Below are positions 32,426-42,976 of a DNA stretch of 55,931 bases, in pieces. Each line of letters begins with the position of its first letter. Position 1 is the first letter of the stretch. This stretch comes from Prevotella sp. Its GTDB lineage: Bacteria; Bacteroidota; Bacteroidia; Bacteroidales; Bacteroidaceae. The position numbers and the translations under genes are program-made. The stretch spans positions 1 to 55,931 of the forward strand of contig JAFRPY010000083.1 in NCBI GenBank assembly GCA_017428925.1. Direction: 5' to 3'. The notes beneath the pieces are model-generated. The model saw nothing but the letters and a program-made list of their open reading frames with translations, was not told the origin of the DNA and did not search any database.

Positions 32426-33772
32426 TTAGTAGGCCTGGATGCCACCTTGGCGTGTGGAACGGATGCGACCTGAGTTGAGCAGACCATCGTAGTGGCGCAT
32501 CATCAGGTGGCTCTCAATCTGAGTCAGGGTGTCGATAACCACACCGACAAGAATCAGAAGAGACGTTCCGCCAAAGAACTGTGCAAAACCTTCCTGAACG
32601 TTGAGCAGGCTGGCCAGCGAAGGCATGACGGCGATGAAGGCAATGAAGAGTGAACCGGGCAGGGTGATGCGGCTCATCACGGTGTCGATGTACTCTGCGG
32701 TGTCCTTACCGGGCTTGACGCCAGGAATGAAACCATTGTTGCGCTTCATGTCTTCTGCCATCTGTGTCGGGTTCAGCGTGATTGCTGTATAGAAATAGGT
32801 AAACGCGATAATCAGGATGGCGAATACGATATTATACAGCAACGAACGGTGGTCGAGCAGGTTGCGGACAACCCATCCCGTCTGATCGGATGAATACTGA
32901 ACGACAGCCAGAGGGATGAACATCAGGGCCTGAGCGAAGATGATAGGCATCACATTGGCTGCAAACAGCTTCAGGGGGATATACTGACGGGCACCTCCGT
33001 ACTGCTTGTTACCCACAAGACGCTTGGCATACTGCACGGGAACTTTGCGAACTCCCTGCACAAGGAGAATAGCAGCACATACAACAGCATAGAGGATAAT
33101 CAGCTCGACGATGAACATCACCAGACCACCACCAGAGATAGCCGTGAAACGGCTGGTAACCTCCTGGAAGAAGGCCTGGGGCAGACGGGCAATGATACCA
33201 ATCATAATGATCATGGAGATACCATTTCCAATGCCCTTGTCGGTGATACGCTCACCCAGCCAGAGGATGAACATAGAGCCGGCAGCAAGGATAATGGTAC
33301 CAGTAATCATGAACGAACCCCATGTGATGCCGGATGCGAGCGCACCCTGAGCCTGCATCTTGAGGTTGAGCAGATAAGAAGGAGCCTGGAACAGGAGGAT
33401 AGCTACGGTGAGCACACGCGTATACCACATAATCTTCTTACGGCCACTCTCTCCCTCACGCTGCATCTTCTGGAAGTAAGGCACTGCCACTGCCAAGAGC
33501 TGCATGACAATAGATGCTGAGATGTATGGCATAATTCCCAGTGCGAAGATAGACGCATGAGAAAATGCTCCACCTGAGAACATGTCAAGAAGCGACATCA
33601 ATCCACCCGCCGTCTGCGACTGAAGTTTCTCGAGCAGTGCAGGGTTAATGCCCGGCAGCACCACGAATGATCCGAAACGATAGATAGCTACGAACAGGAT
33701 GGTGATAAGGATGCGCTGGCGCAGGTCCTCAATCTTCCAACAGTTCTTCAGGTACTCAATTAACTTTTTCAT
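32426..33772 (-). CDS. secY: Protein translocase subunit SecY
   Basis: The protein has 448 residues and ten membrane helices, forming the Sec channel. Typical blocks are the N-terminal FRQR-like segment with LPGINPALL, the plug region LLDMFSGGAFSHASIFALGIMPYI, and NPTQMAEDMKRNNGFIPGVKPG. It lies 8 bp after rplO in the spc part of the cluster. Confidence 0.97.
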   Translation of the reverse strand: MKKLIEYLKNCWKIEDLRQRILITILFVAIYRFGSFVVLPGINPALLEKLQSQTAGGLMSLLDMFSGGAFSHASIFALGIMPYISASIVMQLLAVAVPYFQKMQREGESGRKKIMWYTRVLTVAILLFQAPSYLLNLKMQAQGALASGITWGSFMITGTIILAAGSMFILWLGERITDKGIGNGISMIIMIGIIARLPQAFFQEVTSRFTAISGGGLVMFIVELIILYAVVCAAILLVQGVRKVPVQYAKRLVGNKQYGGARQYIPLKLFAANVMPIIFAQALMFIPLAVVQYSSDQTGWVVRNLLDHRSLLYNIVFAILIIAFTYFYTAITLNPTQMAEDMKRNNGFIPGVKPGKDTAEYIDTVMSRITLPGSLFIAFIAVMPSLASLLNVQEGFAQFFGGTSLLILVGVVIDTLTQIESHLMMRHYDGLLNSGRIRSTRQGGIQAY

Positions 33773-33780
33773 TTCTGTAA

Positions 33781-34227
33781 TTAAATGATTGTTGCACTAC
33801 CACCGACAGCCTTGATAGCCTCTTCAGCTGTCTTTGAGAAAGCATTTGCTTCAACATCAATCTTAGCCTTCAACTCTCCGTTGCCAAGAATCTTGACCAG
33901 TTCCTTACCATTGGTCAGACCGGCATCCTTCAATTCGGCAATGCCAATCTTGGTGAGGTTCTTTCTCTCAGCAAGTTTCTGCAGGGTCGACAGGTTCACA
34001 GCGAAATACTCTTTGTGGTTGATGTTCTTGAAACCAAACTTAGGAACACGGCGCTGGAGTGGCATCTGACCACCTTCGAAACCAATCTTTCTCTTATAAC
34101 CAGAACGAGCCTTGGCACCCTTATGACCACGTGTAGAGGTACCGCCCAGGCCTGAACCTGTGCCGCGACCGATACGACGCTTTGAATGGGTTGAGCCGGC
34201 TGCTGGTTTCAATTCATGTAATTTCAT
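33781..34227 (-). CDS. rplO: Ribosomal protein L15
   Basis: The protein has 148 residues. The Gly/Arg-rich N-terminal part (RRIGRGTGSGLGGTSTRGHK) threads into 23S rRNA. The globular C-terminal part has NLTKIGIAELKDAG. Confidence 0.97.
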   Translation of the reverse strand: MKLHELKPAAGSTHSKRRIGRGTGSGLGGTSTRGHKGAKARSGYKRKIGFEGGQMPLQRRVPKFGFKNINHKEYFAVNLSTLQKLAERKNLTKIGIAELKDAGLTNGKELVKILGNGELKAKIDVEANAFSKTAEEAIKAVGGSATII

Positions 34228-34259
34228 AATTCGAATCTGTTTTTACGTTTGACGATTGT

Positions 34260-34436
34260 TTAATCAACTATGGTTACCAGATGATGAACCTTGCGGATCA
34301 TGCCACGGATGCTGGGATTATCCTCCACTTCAACAACCTGAGAGATCCTGTGCAGGCCCAGCGACTGGAGTGTGCGCTTCTGGTCTACAGGGTAACCAAT
34401 CTTGCTCTTAATCTGCTTGATCTTAATTGTTGCCAT
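34260..34436 (-). CDS. rpmD: Ribosomal protein L30
   Basis: The protein has 58 residues starting MATIKIKQIKSKIGYPVDQK. The open frame extends upstream into rpsE, but the ATG at 34434-34436 gives the standard L30 length. It also has HRISQVVEVEDNPSIRGMI. Confidence 0.95.
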   Translation of the reverse strand: MATIKIKQIKSKIGYPVDQKRTLQSLGLHRISQVVEVEDNPSIRGMIRKVHHLVTIVD

Positions 34437-34455
34437 TGTATGAATCTCCTTTATT

Positions 34456-34968
34456 TTATCCGTTAAAAACTCTGTCCATACTGATACCACGGGTACCAGC
34501 CACCTGATAAGCATCACGCATCTGGCTGAGTGCCAGAATAGTGGCCTTCACGAGGTTGTGAGGGTTAGAAGAACCCTTGCTCTTGGCAAGCACGTCCTTC
34601 ACGCCAGCACTCTCAAGCACGGCACGCATAGCACCACCGGCCACCAGACCAGTACCTGCTGCGGCAGGCTTGAGGAACACTTGTGCACCACCGAAGCGGG
34701 CTTCCTGCTCGTGGGGGATAGTGCCTTTCAGCACGGGAACCTTCACGAGATTCTTCTTGGCAGCCTCAGTACCCTTCTGGATAGCTGCGGTAACCTCACC
34801 GGCCTTACCCAGGCCCCAGCCAATCACGCCGTTGCCGTCGCCGACAACCACGATAGCTGCGAATGTAAAGGTGCGACCACCCTTTGTCACCTTGGTAACA
34901 CGGTTGATGGCAACCAGACGATCTTTCAACTCAACGTCACTGTTTATCTTTACTTTGTTCATTGCCAT
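34456..34968 (-). CDS. rpsE: Ribosomal protein S5
   Basis: The protein has 170 residues of the small subunit and acts in decoding accuracy. The dsRNA-binding-like N-terminal domain has [19 protein letters not shown]. The C-terminal domain has [19 protein letters not shown]. Confidence 0.97.
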   Translation of the reverse strand: MAMNKVKINSDVELKDRLVAINRVTKVTKGGRTFTFAAIVVVGDGNGVIGWGLGKAGEVTAAIQKGTEAAKKNLVKVPVLKGTIPHEQEARFGGAQVFLKPAAAGTGLVAGGAMRAVLESAGVKDVLAKSKGSSNPHNLVKATILALSQMRDAYQVAGTRGISMDRVFNG

Positions 34969-34974
34969 AATCTT

Positions 34975-35319
34975 TTAGAATTTAAGTCCACCTTTACGTG
35001 CGCCATCGGCAAGTTCCTTCACACGGCCATGATAAAGATAGCCGTTGCGGTCGAACACCACCTGAGAGATGCCTGCGGCCTGTGCCTTCTCAGCAAGAAG
35101 TTCACCAACCTTGGCAGCCTGCTCCTTCTTGGGCATGGTCTCCATGCCAAGTGATGATGCAGCTGCAAGTGTCTGACCTGTCAAATCATTAATAACCTGA
35201 GCATAAATCTGCTTGTTGCTGCGGAACACGCTCAGACGCGGGCGCTCAGCAGTTCCGTTAACACTCTTGCGAATTCTGAACTTTATCTTGATTCGTCTTT
35301 CTACTTTCTTTGTTGTCAT
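34975..35319 (-). CDS. rplR: Ribosomal protein L18
   Basis: The protein has 114 residues and binds 5S rRNA. Typical blocks are [21 protein letters not shown] and [20 protein letters not shown]. It is spaced 6 bp from rpsE. Confidence 0.97.
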   Translation of the reverse strand: MTTKKVERRIKIKFRIRKSVNGTAERPRLSVFRSNKQIYAQVINDLTGQTLAAASSLGMETMPKKEQAAKVGELLAEKAQAAGISQVVFDRNGYLYHGRVKELADGARKGGLKF

Positions 35320-35340
35320 AATCGTAAAATCAATTTAAAA

Positions 35341-35907
35341 TTATTTAGCAGCAGCCGACTTACCAGACTTTCTGCGGATAACCTCGCCCTTGAACAGGAT
35401 ACCCTTGCCCTTGTAAGGCTCCGGCATACGGAAAGAGCGAATCTTAGCGCAGATCATACCCAGCAACTGCTTGTCGCAAGACTCTAACGTAATAACAGGA
35501 TTCTGGTTTCTCTCTGACTTGGTCTCCACTTTCACTTCCTTGGGAAGCTGGATGAAGATAGGGTGAGTGTAACCGAGGGAGAATTCAATCAGGTTGCCCT
35601 GGTTGCTCACGCGGTAACCCACGCCGACGAGTTCCATTTCCTTCTTGTAACCTTCACTAACGCCTACAACCATGTTGTTGACGAGTGCACGATAAAGACC
35701 GTGGAAGGCCTGCTTCTGCTTGACATTAACGGGGCTGTTCTCGTCAATCTCGAAAGTGAGATGACCGTCCTCGTTCTTGATTTTGATAGAAGAGTCTACC
35801 TTCTGAGACATCTCTCCCTTGGGACCTTTTACGCTAACAACGTTGTCCTTGATATCGATTGTTACGCCAGCAGGGATAGCGATTGGCAATTTACCTATTC
35901 TTGACAT
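35341..35907 (-). CDS. rplF: Ribosomal protein L6
   Basis: The protein has 188 residues, two related alpha/beta domains. It starts MSRIGKLPIAIPAGV; the C-terminal PEPYKGKGILFKGEVIRRKSG is diagnostic. Confidence 0.98.
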   Translation of the reverse strand: MSRIGKLPIAIPAGVTIDIKDNVVSVKGPKGEMSQKVDSSIKIKNEDGHLTFEIDENSPVNVKQKQAFHGLYRALVNNMVVGVSEGYKKEMELVGVGYRVSNQGNLIEFSLGYTHPIFIQLPKEVKVETKSERNQNPVITLESCDKQLLGMICAKIRSFRMPEPYKGKGILFKGEVIRRKSGKSAAAK

Positions 35908-35925
35908 AGTCTATCTCCTCCTAAA

Positions 35926-36321
35926 TTAATAAACGTAGCAAAGGACCTCGCCACCGATTTTCAGCTCGGCAGCCTCCTTGTTAGTCATAACACCCTTGGA
36001 CGTGGAAAGGATAGCAATACCCAGTCCGTTAATAACTCTCGGCATGTCTTTGTAACCAGTGTACTTACGAAGACCTGGTGTAGACACTCTCTTGAGAACC
36101 TTGATGGCGTTCTCCTTGGTTGCGGGATCATACTTCAGGGCAACCTTGATAGTTCCCTGAGGTCCGTCATCGATGAACTTGTAGTTCAGGATGTAACCCT
36201 TGTCGAAGAGGATCTTGGTGATTTCCTTCTTCATGTTTGAAGCCGGTACTTCCACAACACGGTGATTAGCCATGATTGCGTTTCTCAACCTCGTCAGATA
36301 ATCTGCTATTGGATCTGTCAT
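35926..36321 (-). CDS. rpsH: Ribosomal protein S8
   Basis: The protein has 131 residues starting MTDPIADYLTRLRNA. The longer frame (to 36360) adds a non-conserved N-terminus and was rejected. The C-terminal ILSTSKGVMTNKEA is typical. In E. coli S8 represses the spc operon. Confidence 0.97.
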   Translation of the reverse strand: MTDPIADYLTRLRNAIMANHRVVEVPASNMKKEITKILFDKGYILNYKFIDDGPQGTIKVALKYDPATKENAIKVLKRVSTPGLRKYTGYKDMPRVINGLGIAILSTSKGVMTNKEAAELKIGGEVLCYVY

Positions 36322-36384
36322 TGTATAAAAATGTTTAATTAATCGGGACTCCCCCGACAATATTAAATAGAAAATTCCTCTTGC

Positions 36385-36687
36385 TTACCAGCTTGCCTTC
36401 TTTACGCCAGGGATCAGACCAGCACTTGCCATCTCACGGAACTGAATACGTGAGAGACCGAACTGGCGGATATAACCCTTTGGACGACCGGTGATCTTGC
36501 AGCGGTTGTGAAGACGGATGGGGTTGGCATTCCTGGGGATAGCCTGCAGTTTGCGGGCTGCCTCGTATGCCTCTGCCGGATTGTCAGTGGTGGCGATAAT
36601 CTTCTTCAGCGCTGCACGCTTTTCTGCATAGCGGGCTACGAGCTTAGCGCGCTTCACCTCGCGGGCCTTCATTGATTCTTTTGCCAT
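36385..36687 (-). CDS. rpsN: Ribosomal protein S14, zinc-free type
   Basis: The protein has 100 residues, the long form. The core [10 protein letters not shown]-like segment reads [20 protein letters not shown] and has a single Cys, so the CxxC zinc site is missing. It lies 5 bp after rplE. Confidence 0.96.
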   Translation of the reverse strand: MAKESMKAREVKRAKLVARYAEKRAALKKIIATTDNPAEAYEAARKLQAIPRNANPIRLHNRCKITGRPKGYIRQFGLSRIQFREMASAGLIPGVKKASW

Positions 36688-36692
36688 ATCTC

Positions 36693-37247
36693 TTAATCTT
36701 TTTTAGCGTTCTTGAAAGGAAGTCCAAATGCCTTGAGCAGGGCGTAACCCTCCTCGTCGGTCTTGGCGGTGGTAACGAAAGTGATGTTCATACCCTGGAT
36801 GCGGTCGATCTGGTCGATGTTGATCTCAGGGAAGATAATCTGCTCCTGCACACCGAGTGTGTAGTTGCCACGACCGTCAAGCTTGCTCTCAATACCCTTG
36901 AAGTCACGGATACGGGGAAGAGCAACGCGCACGAGCTTCTCGAGGAACTCATACATGCGCTCGCGGCGCAGTGTGACCATCACGCCGATAGGCATCTTCT
37001 TACGGAGCTTGAAATTAGCGATATCCTTCTTGGAATAGGTAGCCACGGCCTTCTGGCCAGTGATGGCTGAAACCTCGTTGATAGCCACGTCGATAATCTT
37101 CTTATCCTGGGTGGCATCTCCAAGACCCATGTTCACCACGATCTTCTTCAGGACAGGAATCTGCATAGCTGAAGAATAGTTGAACTGCTTCATGAGAGCG
37201 GGAGCAATCTGCTCCTTATACTCCTTCTTTAACTCTGCTGTATTCAT
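36693..37247 (-). CDS. rplE: Ribosomal protein L5
   Basis: The protein has 184 residues and binds 5S rRNA. Typical blocks are [39 protein letters not shown] and [16 protein letters not shown]. Its start overlaps the rplX stop by 1 nt. Confidence 0.98.
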   Translation of the reverse strand: MNTAELKKEYKEQIAPALMKQFNYSSAMQIPVLKKIVVNMGLGDATQDKKIIDVAINEVSAITGQKAVATYSKKDIANFKLRKKMPIGVMVTLRRERMYEFLEKLVRVALPRIRDFKGIESKLDGRGNYTLGVQEQIIFPEINIDQIDRIQGMNITFVTTAKTDEEGYALLKAFGLPFKNAKKD

Positions 37248-37564
37248 TATTTGATTTCCTCCCCTGACTTTTTAGCGATACGAACCACGTTCTTGCCATC
37301 ATGCTTGACGCTGATGCGAGTAGCCTTGCCACTCTTCGGGTCGATCAGACTTAAATTTGAGATATGAATGGGTGCTTCCTGCTTGACGATACCGCCCTGA
37401 GGGTTCTTTGCAGAAGGCTTCTGGCTCTTGCTGATCATGTTGACACCCTCAACGATGGCACGCTCCTTCTCTCTGAGAACCTTGAGCACCTTACCAGTCT
37501 TGCCCTTATCCTCACCGGCCAGGACAATCACTGTATCGTTTTTCTTAATATGTATCTTTGCCAT
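37247..37564 (-). CDS. rplX: Ribosomal protein L24
   Basis: The protein has 105 residues with a KOW motif ([19 protein letters not shown]). It also has [15 protein letters not shown]. It overlaps rplE by 1 nt. Confidence 0.97.
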   Translation of the reverse strand: MAKIHIKKNDTVIVLAGEDKGKTGKVLKVLREKERAIVEGVNMISKSQKPSAKNPQGGIVKQEAPIHISNLSLIDPKSGKATRISVKHDGKNVVRIAKKSGEEIK

Positions 37565-37585
37565 TACTTTATTCTTTTTTATGGA

Positions 37586-37951
<366 letters not shown>

Positions 37952-37953
37952 AA

Positions 37954-38211
37954 TTACTTAGCTTTTTCGATTATTGAAACTAATCTCCATCTCTTAGTCT
38001 TCGACAAGGGACGGGTCTCCATGATGAGTACGGTATCACCTACCTGGCACTCATTGTTCTCGTCATGTGCATGGTATTTCTTTGTCTTCTGGACAAACTT
38101 ACCATAGATCGGGTGCTTCTCCTTGAACTTGGCGGCAATAACAATGGTTTTATCCATCTTGTTGCTGATAACGACACCCTGTCTTGTTTTTCTTAAATTT
38201 CTTGTTTCCAT
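37954..38211 (-). CDS. rpsQ: Ribosomal protein S17
   Basis: The protein has 85 residues from [20 protein letters not shown]. An ATG three codons upstream (38218-38220, 2 bp after the rpmC stop) is equally possible and would give 88 residues. The OB-fold block [19 protein letters not shown] is typical. Confidence 0.95.
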   Translation of the reverse strand: METRNLRKTRQGVVISNKMDKTIVIAAKFKEKHPIYGKFVQKTKKYHAHDENNECQVGDTVLIMETRPLSKTKRWRLVSIIEKAK

Positions 38212-38222
38212 CTGGACCATTG

Positions 38223-38417
38223 TTATTTGTTAAGTTCTCTCTGGCGGAGTTCCGTCTTCATACGGGCAATGTCGCGACGTGCTGCCTTGATCAGAGAAGG
38301 GTTTTCCAACGGAGTGATTGCATGGTTCAGCTTTATGTTCTGCAACTTTGCCACCTCAGTCTCCAAGCGCTCTTCCAATTCTTTGGTGTCGAGGCCTTTA
38401 ATATCACTAATCTTCAT
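38223..38417 (-). CDS. rpmC: Ribosomal protein L29
   Basis: The protein has 64 residues forming a helical hairpin: [18 protein letters not shown], then [20 protein letters not shown]. It is spaced 3 bp from rplP. Confidence 0.97.
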   Translation of the reverse strand: MKISDIKGLDTKELEERLETEVAKLQNIKLNHAITPLENPSLIKAARRDIARMKTELRQRELNK

Positions 38418-38420
38418 TTT

Positions 38421-38849
38421 TTAAGCGTTTTTATCGTAATCACGTCTAACAACAAACTTACATTTCACAGGCAGCTTCTGAGCGCCGAGGCGAAGAGCCT
38501 CCTTGGCCACATCAAAAGGAACGCCTTCTACTTCGAAGAGGATTCTACCGGGAGTTACCGGTGCCACCCATCCGGCGGGATCACCCTTACCTTTACCCAT
38601 TCGGACATCGGCAGGCTTGCGGGTGATGGGCTTATCAGGGAAAATACGTATCCAGACCTGACCTTCACGGTTCATGTAGCGGTTGATGGCTACACGGGCG
38701 GCCTCAATCTGACGGCTGTCGATCCACTTGGCATCCATTGTCTTGATGCCGAATGAGCCGAAGGCCAGCTGCGTACCTCTGTGGGCGTTGCCTTTGTTGC
38801 CACGACCATCCTGAGGTCTTCTATATCTTACTCTTTTTGGCTGTAACAT
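38421..38849 (-). CDS. rplP: Ribosomal protein L16
   Basis: The protein has 142 residues. [20 protein letters not shown] and [19 protein letters not shown] are typical. It contacts the A-site tRNA region. Confidence 0.98.
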   Translation of the reverse strand: MLQPKRVRYRRPQDGRGNKGNAHRGTQLAFGSFGIKTMDAKWIDSRQIEAARVAINRYMNREGQVWIRIFPDKPITRKPADVRMGKGKGDPAGWVAPVTPGRILFEVEGVPFDVAKEALRLGAQKLPVKCKFVVRRDYDKNA

Positions 38850-38863
38850 GATAATTCTTTCTT

Positions 38864-39598
38864 TTAACGATTATTGTTTCTCTTACGACCACCGCGGCCA
38901 TCACGGCGTCCACCGCCGTTGTTGCCACGACCGCCCTGCTTTTCCTGAGAGAAGTTAGGAGCGAGGTCGCGCTTCTCGTAAACCTCACCGCGGCAGATCC
39001 ACACCTTGATGCCGAGCAGACCAACCTTGGTAAGAGCCTCTGTCTGACAGTAGTCGATATCGGCACGGAAAGTGTGCAGCGGGGTACGACCCTCCTTGAA
39101 CATTTCAGAACGTGCGATTTCGGCACCGTTCAGACGGCCTGAAATCTGGATTTTCACACCCTCGGCTCCAGCACGCATAGTATTGGCGATAGCCATCTTG
39201 ATGGCACGGCGATAGGCAATCTTACCCTCGATCTGGCGTGCCACGTTGGTAGCCACGATAGTAGCGTCGAGCTCGGGTTTCTTCACTTCGAAGATGTTGA
39301 TCTGTATGTCCTTGTTGTACAGCTTCTTCAACTCTTCCTTCAACTTGTCAACATCTTGACCACCTTTACCAATGACGATACCCGGACGGGCAGTGCAGAT
39401 AGTAATGGTAACCAGCTTGAGCGTGCGCTCGATGACAATCTTCGAAACGCTGGCCTTTGCCAGGCGCTCGTTCAGATAGTTACGGATCTTCTGGTCTTCA
39501 ACCAGGTTCTCACCGAAGCTCTTGCCACCAAACCAGTTTGAGTCCCAACCGCGGATGATTCCCAGACGGTTACTAATTGGATTAACTTTCTGTCCCAT
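38864..39598 (-). CDS. rpsC: Ribosomal protein S3
   Basis: The protein has 244 residues. [20 protein letters not shown] and the KH motif [15 protein letters not shown] are clear. It ends in a Gly/Arg/Asn-rich basic tail (from about residue 217), a feature of Bacteroidetes S3. Confidence 0.98.
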   Translation of the reverse strand: MGQKVNPISNRLGIIRGWDSNWFGGKSFGENLVEDQKIRNYLNERLAKASVSKIVIERTLKLVTITICTARPGIVIGKGGQDVDKLKEELKKLYNKDIQINIFEVKKPELDATIVATNVARQIEGKIAYRRAIKMAIANTMRAGAEGVKIQISGRLNGAEIARSEMFKEGRTPLHTFRADIDYCQTEALTKVGLLGIKVWICRGEVYEKRDLAPNFSQEKQGGRGNNGGGRRDGRGGRKRNNNR

Positions 39599-39606
39599 TC
39601 TTATCT

Positions 39607-40011
39607 TTATTTTTCGTCGTTAGTTTTAGCATCCACAAAGAGAGTGACGTGGTTGCTGCGCTTGCGGATGCGGTAGCCACGACCCTGTGGGGCTGGTCTC
39701 ATACGTTTCATTGTAACGCCTTCGTCAACGAAGACCTTAGAGATAAAGAGTTCGCCGTCCTCTGCCTTGCGGTCATTCTTCTGTTCCCAGTTGTTGATGG
39801 CCGAGCGCAACAGCTTCTCCACATCGGCAGCAGCTGCCTTCTTGGAGAACTTCAGGACGCCAAGGGCACGGTTGACTTCCATGCCGCGTATCATGTCAAC
39901 GACATAACGCATCTTGCGGGGGCTTGATGGTACTCCATTAAGCTTGGCAAAATACAATGTCTTCAGGGCTTCTTTTCTTTTTTCAGCCGAATTATGTTTT
40001 CTTGCTCCCAT
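39607..40011 (-). CDS. rplV: Ribosomal protein L22
   Basis: The protein has 134 residues. [20 protein letters not shown] and the extended loop [20 protein letters not shown] reach into the exit tunnel. Confidence 0.98.
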   Translation of the reverse strand: MGARKHNSAEKRKEALKTLYFAKLNGVPSSPRKMRYVVDMIRGMEVNRALGVLKFSKKAAAADVEKLLRSAINNWEQKNDRKAEDGELFISKVFVDEGVTMKRMRPAPQGRGYRIRKRSNHVTLFVDAKTNDEK

Positions 40012-40047
40012 TATTATACTTCTTTTTTAAATGGTTTAGCCCTTCGT

Positions 40048-40314
40048 TTACTTCTTGTTACCGGCATGGCCACCGAAACGACGAGTAGGTGCGAACTCAC
40101 CCAGCTTGTGTCCTACCATGTTCTCAGTAATGTAAACAGGGATAAATTTGTTACCGTTATGAACTGCTACAGTGTGTCCCACGAAGTCAGGGGAAATCAT
40201 TGAAGCTCTGGCCCATGTCTTCACAACATTCTTCTTACCACTCTCGTTCATGGCGAGAATCTTCTTCTCGAGTGATACGTTGATGTATGGACCCTTTTTA
40301 AGTGAACGACTCAT
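40048..40314 (-). CDS. rpsS: Ribosomal protein S19
   Basis: The protein has 88 residues: [20 protein letters not shown], then [18 protein letters not shown] and the C-terminal [14 protein letters not shown]. Confidence 0.98.
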   Translation of the reverse strand: MSRSLKKGPYINVSLEKKILAMNESGKKNVVKTWARASMISPDFVGHTVAVHNGNKFIPVYITENMVGHKLGEFAPTRRFGGHAGNKK

Positions 40315-40335
40315 AATTTACTTCAGTTTACTTAA

Positions 40336-41163
40336 TTATTTTTTGTTAGCTCGTGCAATAATGTACTTGTTTGAGTGCTTCTTAGGTGCACGGGTCTTCA
40401 GGCCCTTTGCATACAGACCCTTGCGAGAACGTGGATGACCACCGCTCTGACGGCCTTCACCACCACCCATCGGGTGATCATGCGGGTTCATCACAACACC
40501 GCGGTTGTGGGGACGACGACCCAGCCAGCGAGAGCGACCAGCCTTACCTGACTGCTCAAGGGCGTGGTCGGCATTACCGACGACACCAACGGTTGCCTTA
40601 CAGGCGCTCAACACCTTGCGGGTCTCACCCGAGGGGAGCTTAATCACACAATAACTGCCTTCACGAGAAGTAAGCTGAGCAAAGTTACCAGCCGAACGAA
40701 CCATCTTGGCACCCTGGCCCGGGCGAAGCTCGATGTTGTGAATCACCGTACCCACCGGGATGTTTGCCAACGGGAGGGCGTTGCCCACCTCAGGTGCAGC
40801 CTCGACACCCGAAAGCAGGGTTGTACCCACCTGCAGTCCATTGGGAGCAATAATGTAACGTTTTTCACCATCAGCGTAGAACAACAGAGCAATGCGAGCC
40901 GAACGGTTAGGATCATACTCGATTGTCTTCACTACGGCTGGAACACCATCTTTCTCTCGCTTGAAGTCGATGATACGATACTTCCGCTTGTGACCGCCAC
41001 CGATATAGCGGACGGTCATCTTTCCGGAGTTGTTACGACCACCGGTGGAACGCTTACCGTAAACGAGAGACTTCTCTGGCACGGATGCAGTAATATCCTC
41101 GAACGTGCCAATAATCTTGTGTCTTTGGCCGGGAGTTACCGGCTTTAATTTACGTACTGCCAT
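40336..41163 (-). CDS. rplB: Ribosomal protein L2
   Basis: The protein has 275 residues of the peptidyl-transferase area. [20 protein letters not shown] and the conserved His loop [16 protein letters not shown] are diagnostic. Confidence 0.98.
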   Translation of the reverse strand: MAVRKLKPVTPGQRHKIIGTFEDITASVPEKSLVYGKRSTGGRNNSGKMTVRYIGGGHKRKYRIIDFKREKDGVPAVVKTIEYDPNRSARIALLFYADGEKRYIIAPNGLQVGTTLLSGVEAAPEVGNALPLANIPVGTVIHNIELRPGQGAKMVRSAGNFAQLTSREGSYCVIKLPSGETRKVLSACKATVGVVGNADHALEQSGKAGRSRWLGRRPHNRGVVMNPHDHPMGGGEGRQSGGHPRSRKGLYAKGLKTRAPKKHSNKYIIARANKK

Positions 41164-41170
41164 TTCTTAT

Positions 41171-41464
41171 TTAAATATTGCTGTAAAAATCAATTGTATC
41201 GCCCTCTTTCAGAGTAACGATTGCTTTCTTGAACGCAACCTTCTGCCCCTTCACCAGGCCTGCCTTTGTGTAGCGGGCCGAGCGCTTGCCGGCATATCTC
41301 ATTGTGTTCACGTCTTCTACTGTAACATTATACTGACTCTCGACCTCGCTCTTAATCTGGAGCTTGTTAGCCTCGGGGCGAACAATAAAACCATAGCGGT
41401 TAGGACGCTTGTCTGTAATATTGGTCATCTTCTCAGTGACCAGTGGTTTGATGATAAATGCCAT
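41171..41464 (-). CDS. rplW: Ribosomal protein L23
   Basis: The protein has 97 residues of the tunnel exit, where SRP and trigger factor dock. IIKPLVTEKMTNITDKRPNR and VEDVNTMRYAGKRSARYT are typical. Confidence 0.97.
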   Translation of the reverse strand: MAFIIKPLVTEKMTNITDKRPNRYGFIVRPEANKLQIKSEVESQYNVTVEDVNTMRYAGKRSARYTKAGLVKGQKVAFKKAIVTLKEGDTIDFYSNI

Positions 41465-41480
41465 AACTAATGTCTCCTGT

Positions 41481-42110
41481 TTACTTGTTTAAGATACCAT
41501 CGATAGTCTCCAGCGAATTCTCAGTCACGACAAGCACATCGGCGTTCAGCACCTTGTAAGTGTTGAGCTTAGCTGCCTCCATAACCTCTGCACGCTGCAA
41601 ATTGCGAGCCGACAAATACACGTTCTTATCCGTTCCCGGCAAAAGGAGAAGTACTTTCTTGCCCTCGACCTTCAGGTTCTTGGTCATCTCGATGAAGTCT
41701 TTGGTCTTAGGTGCATCGAAAGAGAAATCCTCAACAACCAAGATAGCGTTCTCCTGAGCCTTATAGCTGAGGGCGCTGCGGCGAGCCAGCTGCTTCACCT
41801 TCTTGTTGAGCTTGAAACGATAGTCGCGGGGCTTCGGACCGAACACGCGGCCACCACCTACGAGAACAGGTGAGTTGATGTCACCACGGCGTGCACCACC
41901 GCTACCCTTCTGGCGGATCAGCTTGCGGGTAGAACCGGCATGCTCGCTGCGCTCCTTTGACTTGTGCGTACCCTGGCGCTGGTCGGCCAAGTACTGTTTT
42001 ACGTCGAGATACAGAACGTGATCGTTTGGTTCAATACCGAAGATTGCGTCATTTAACGTAACCTTACGTCCGGTCTCCTGACCTTTGATGTTTAATACGT
42101 TAATTTCCAT
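41481..42110 (-). CDS. rplD: Ribosomal protein L4
   Basis: The protein has 209 residues. The tunnel loop [20 protein letters not shown] is clear. The start codon overlaps the rplC stop by 1 nt. In E. coli L4 is the autoregulator of the S10 operon, relevant to the rplC leader upstream. Confidence 0.97.
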   Translation of the reverse strand: MEINVLNIKGQETGRKVTLNDAIFGIEPNDHVLYLDVKQYLADQRQGTHKSKERSEHAGSTRKLIRQKGSGGARRGDINSPVLVGGGRVFGPKPRDYRFKLNKKVKQLARRSALSYKAQENAILVVEDFSFDAPKTKDFIEMTKNLKVEGKKVLLLLPGTDKNVYLSARNLQRAEVMEAAKLNTYKVLNADVLVVTENSLETIDGILNK

Positions 42111-42724
42111 TACTTGTTAATAATTACGGTTGAACCATTGAAACCAGCCACGCTGCCCTTCACAATCAGAAGGTTGCTTTCTGGTATCACCTTTAACACT
42201 CTGAGATTCTGCGTGGTCACGCGGTCGCCACCCATCTGGCCACCCATGCGCATGCCCTTGAACACCTTTGCGGGGTAAGAACAAGCACCGATAGAACCCG
42301 GCTTGCGGGCACGGTCGTCCTGACCGTGAGTAGCCTGGCCTACACCACCGAAACCGTGACGCTTCATGACGCCCTGGAAACCCTTACCCTTTGAGGTACC
42401 GACAACATCAACAAAGGCTGTGTCGTTGAAGATTTCCACCGTTACGGTGTCTCCGAGGTTCAACTCCTCGTCAAACTTGAACTCGGCCAAGTGGCGCTTT
42501 GGTGTTGTACCAGCCTTCTTGAAGATTCCCTGCATAGCCTTGGTGGTATTCTTTTCCTTCTTCTCACCAAAGGCGAGCTGGACGGCCTGATAGCCATCCT
42601 TCTCAACAGTCTTCACCTGAGTAACAACACAAGGACCAGCTTCGATAACAGTGCACGGCACGTTCTTGCCGTCGGCACTGAAAACGGATGTCATTCCGAT
42701 TTTCTTTCCTAATAATCCTGGCAT
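42110..42724 (-). CDS. rplC: Ribosomal protein L3
   Basis: The protein has 204 residues: [20 protein letters not shown], then [20 protein letters not shown] and [20 protein letters not shown]. It is normally preceded directly by rpsJ, but here rpsJ lies about 8.9 kb away. The gene has its own promoter and a leader of about 180 nt instead. Confidence 0.98.
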   Translation of the reverse strand: MPGLLGKKIGMTSVFSADGKNVPCTVIEAGPCVVTQVKTVEKDGYQAVQLAFGEKKEKNTTKAMQGIFKKAGTTPKRHLAEFKFDEELNLGDTVTVEIFNDTAFVDVVGTSKGKGFQGVMKRHGFGGVGQATHGQDDRARKPGSIGACSYPAKVFKGMRMGGQMGGDRVTTQNLRVLKVIPESNLLIVKGSVAGFNGSTVIINK

Positions 42725-42901
42725 TTCAGTTTAAAAATTAAATAATAATATGAATGTTTTCTGTTTCTTTCCAAGTAATACCGCGCTTTCCGCACTCACA
42801 AAACACACTTGGAAAGAAGCACTCACTACTTCGCATTTGAAGGATAAGTCGCTCTCTTTCAGTGTATTGTTAGCCGTCGTGCCAGCGCAATACCCACTTT
42901 A
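42725..42901 (-). promoter_or_regulatory. Structured 5' leader of the rplC operon
   Basis: About 175 nt lie between the predicted start (near 42902) and the rplC ATG. A perfect 12-bp stem, TTCTTTCCAAGT (42765-42776) with ACTTGGAAAGAA (42807-42818), encloses a 30-nt loop. Such a leader suits feedback control by a ribosomal protein (L4 or L3), but the ligand is inferred. Confidence 0.5.
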
Positions 42902-42908
42902 GCGGCTG

Positions 42909-42939
42909 CAAAGGTACACATTATAAATAACATACACAA
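42909..42939 (-). promoter_or_regulatory. Promoter of the rplC-to-rplQ operon
   Basis: On the minus strand, TTG (42937-42939), a 20-bp spacer and TACCTTTG (42909-42916), followed by CAGCC. The rpsL promoter has the same TACCTTTGCAGCC start. Confidence 0.65.
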
Positions 42940-42976
42940 TAGCAGCGACACACGAAATAATAATTTTTATGCTTTT

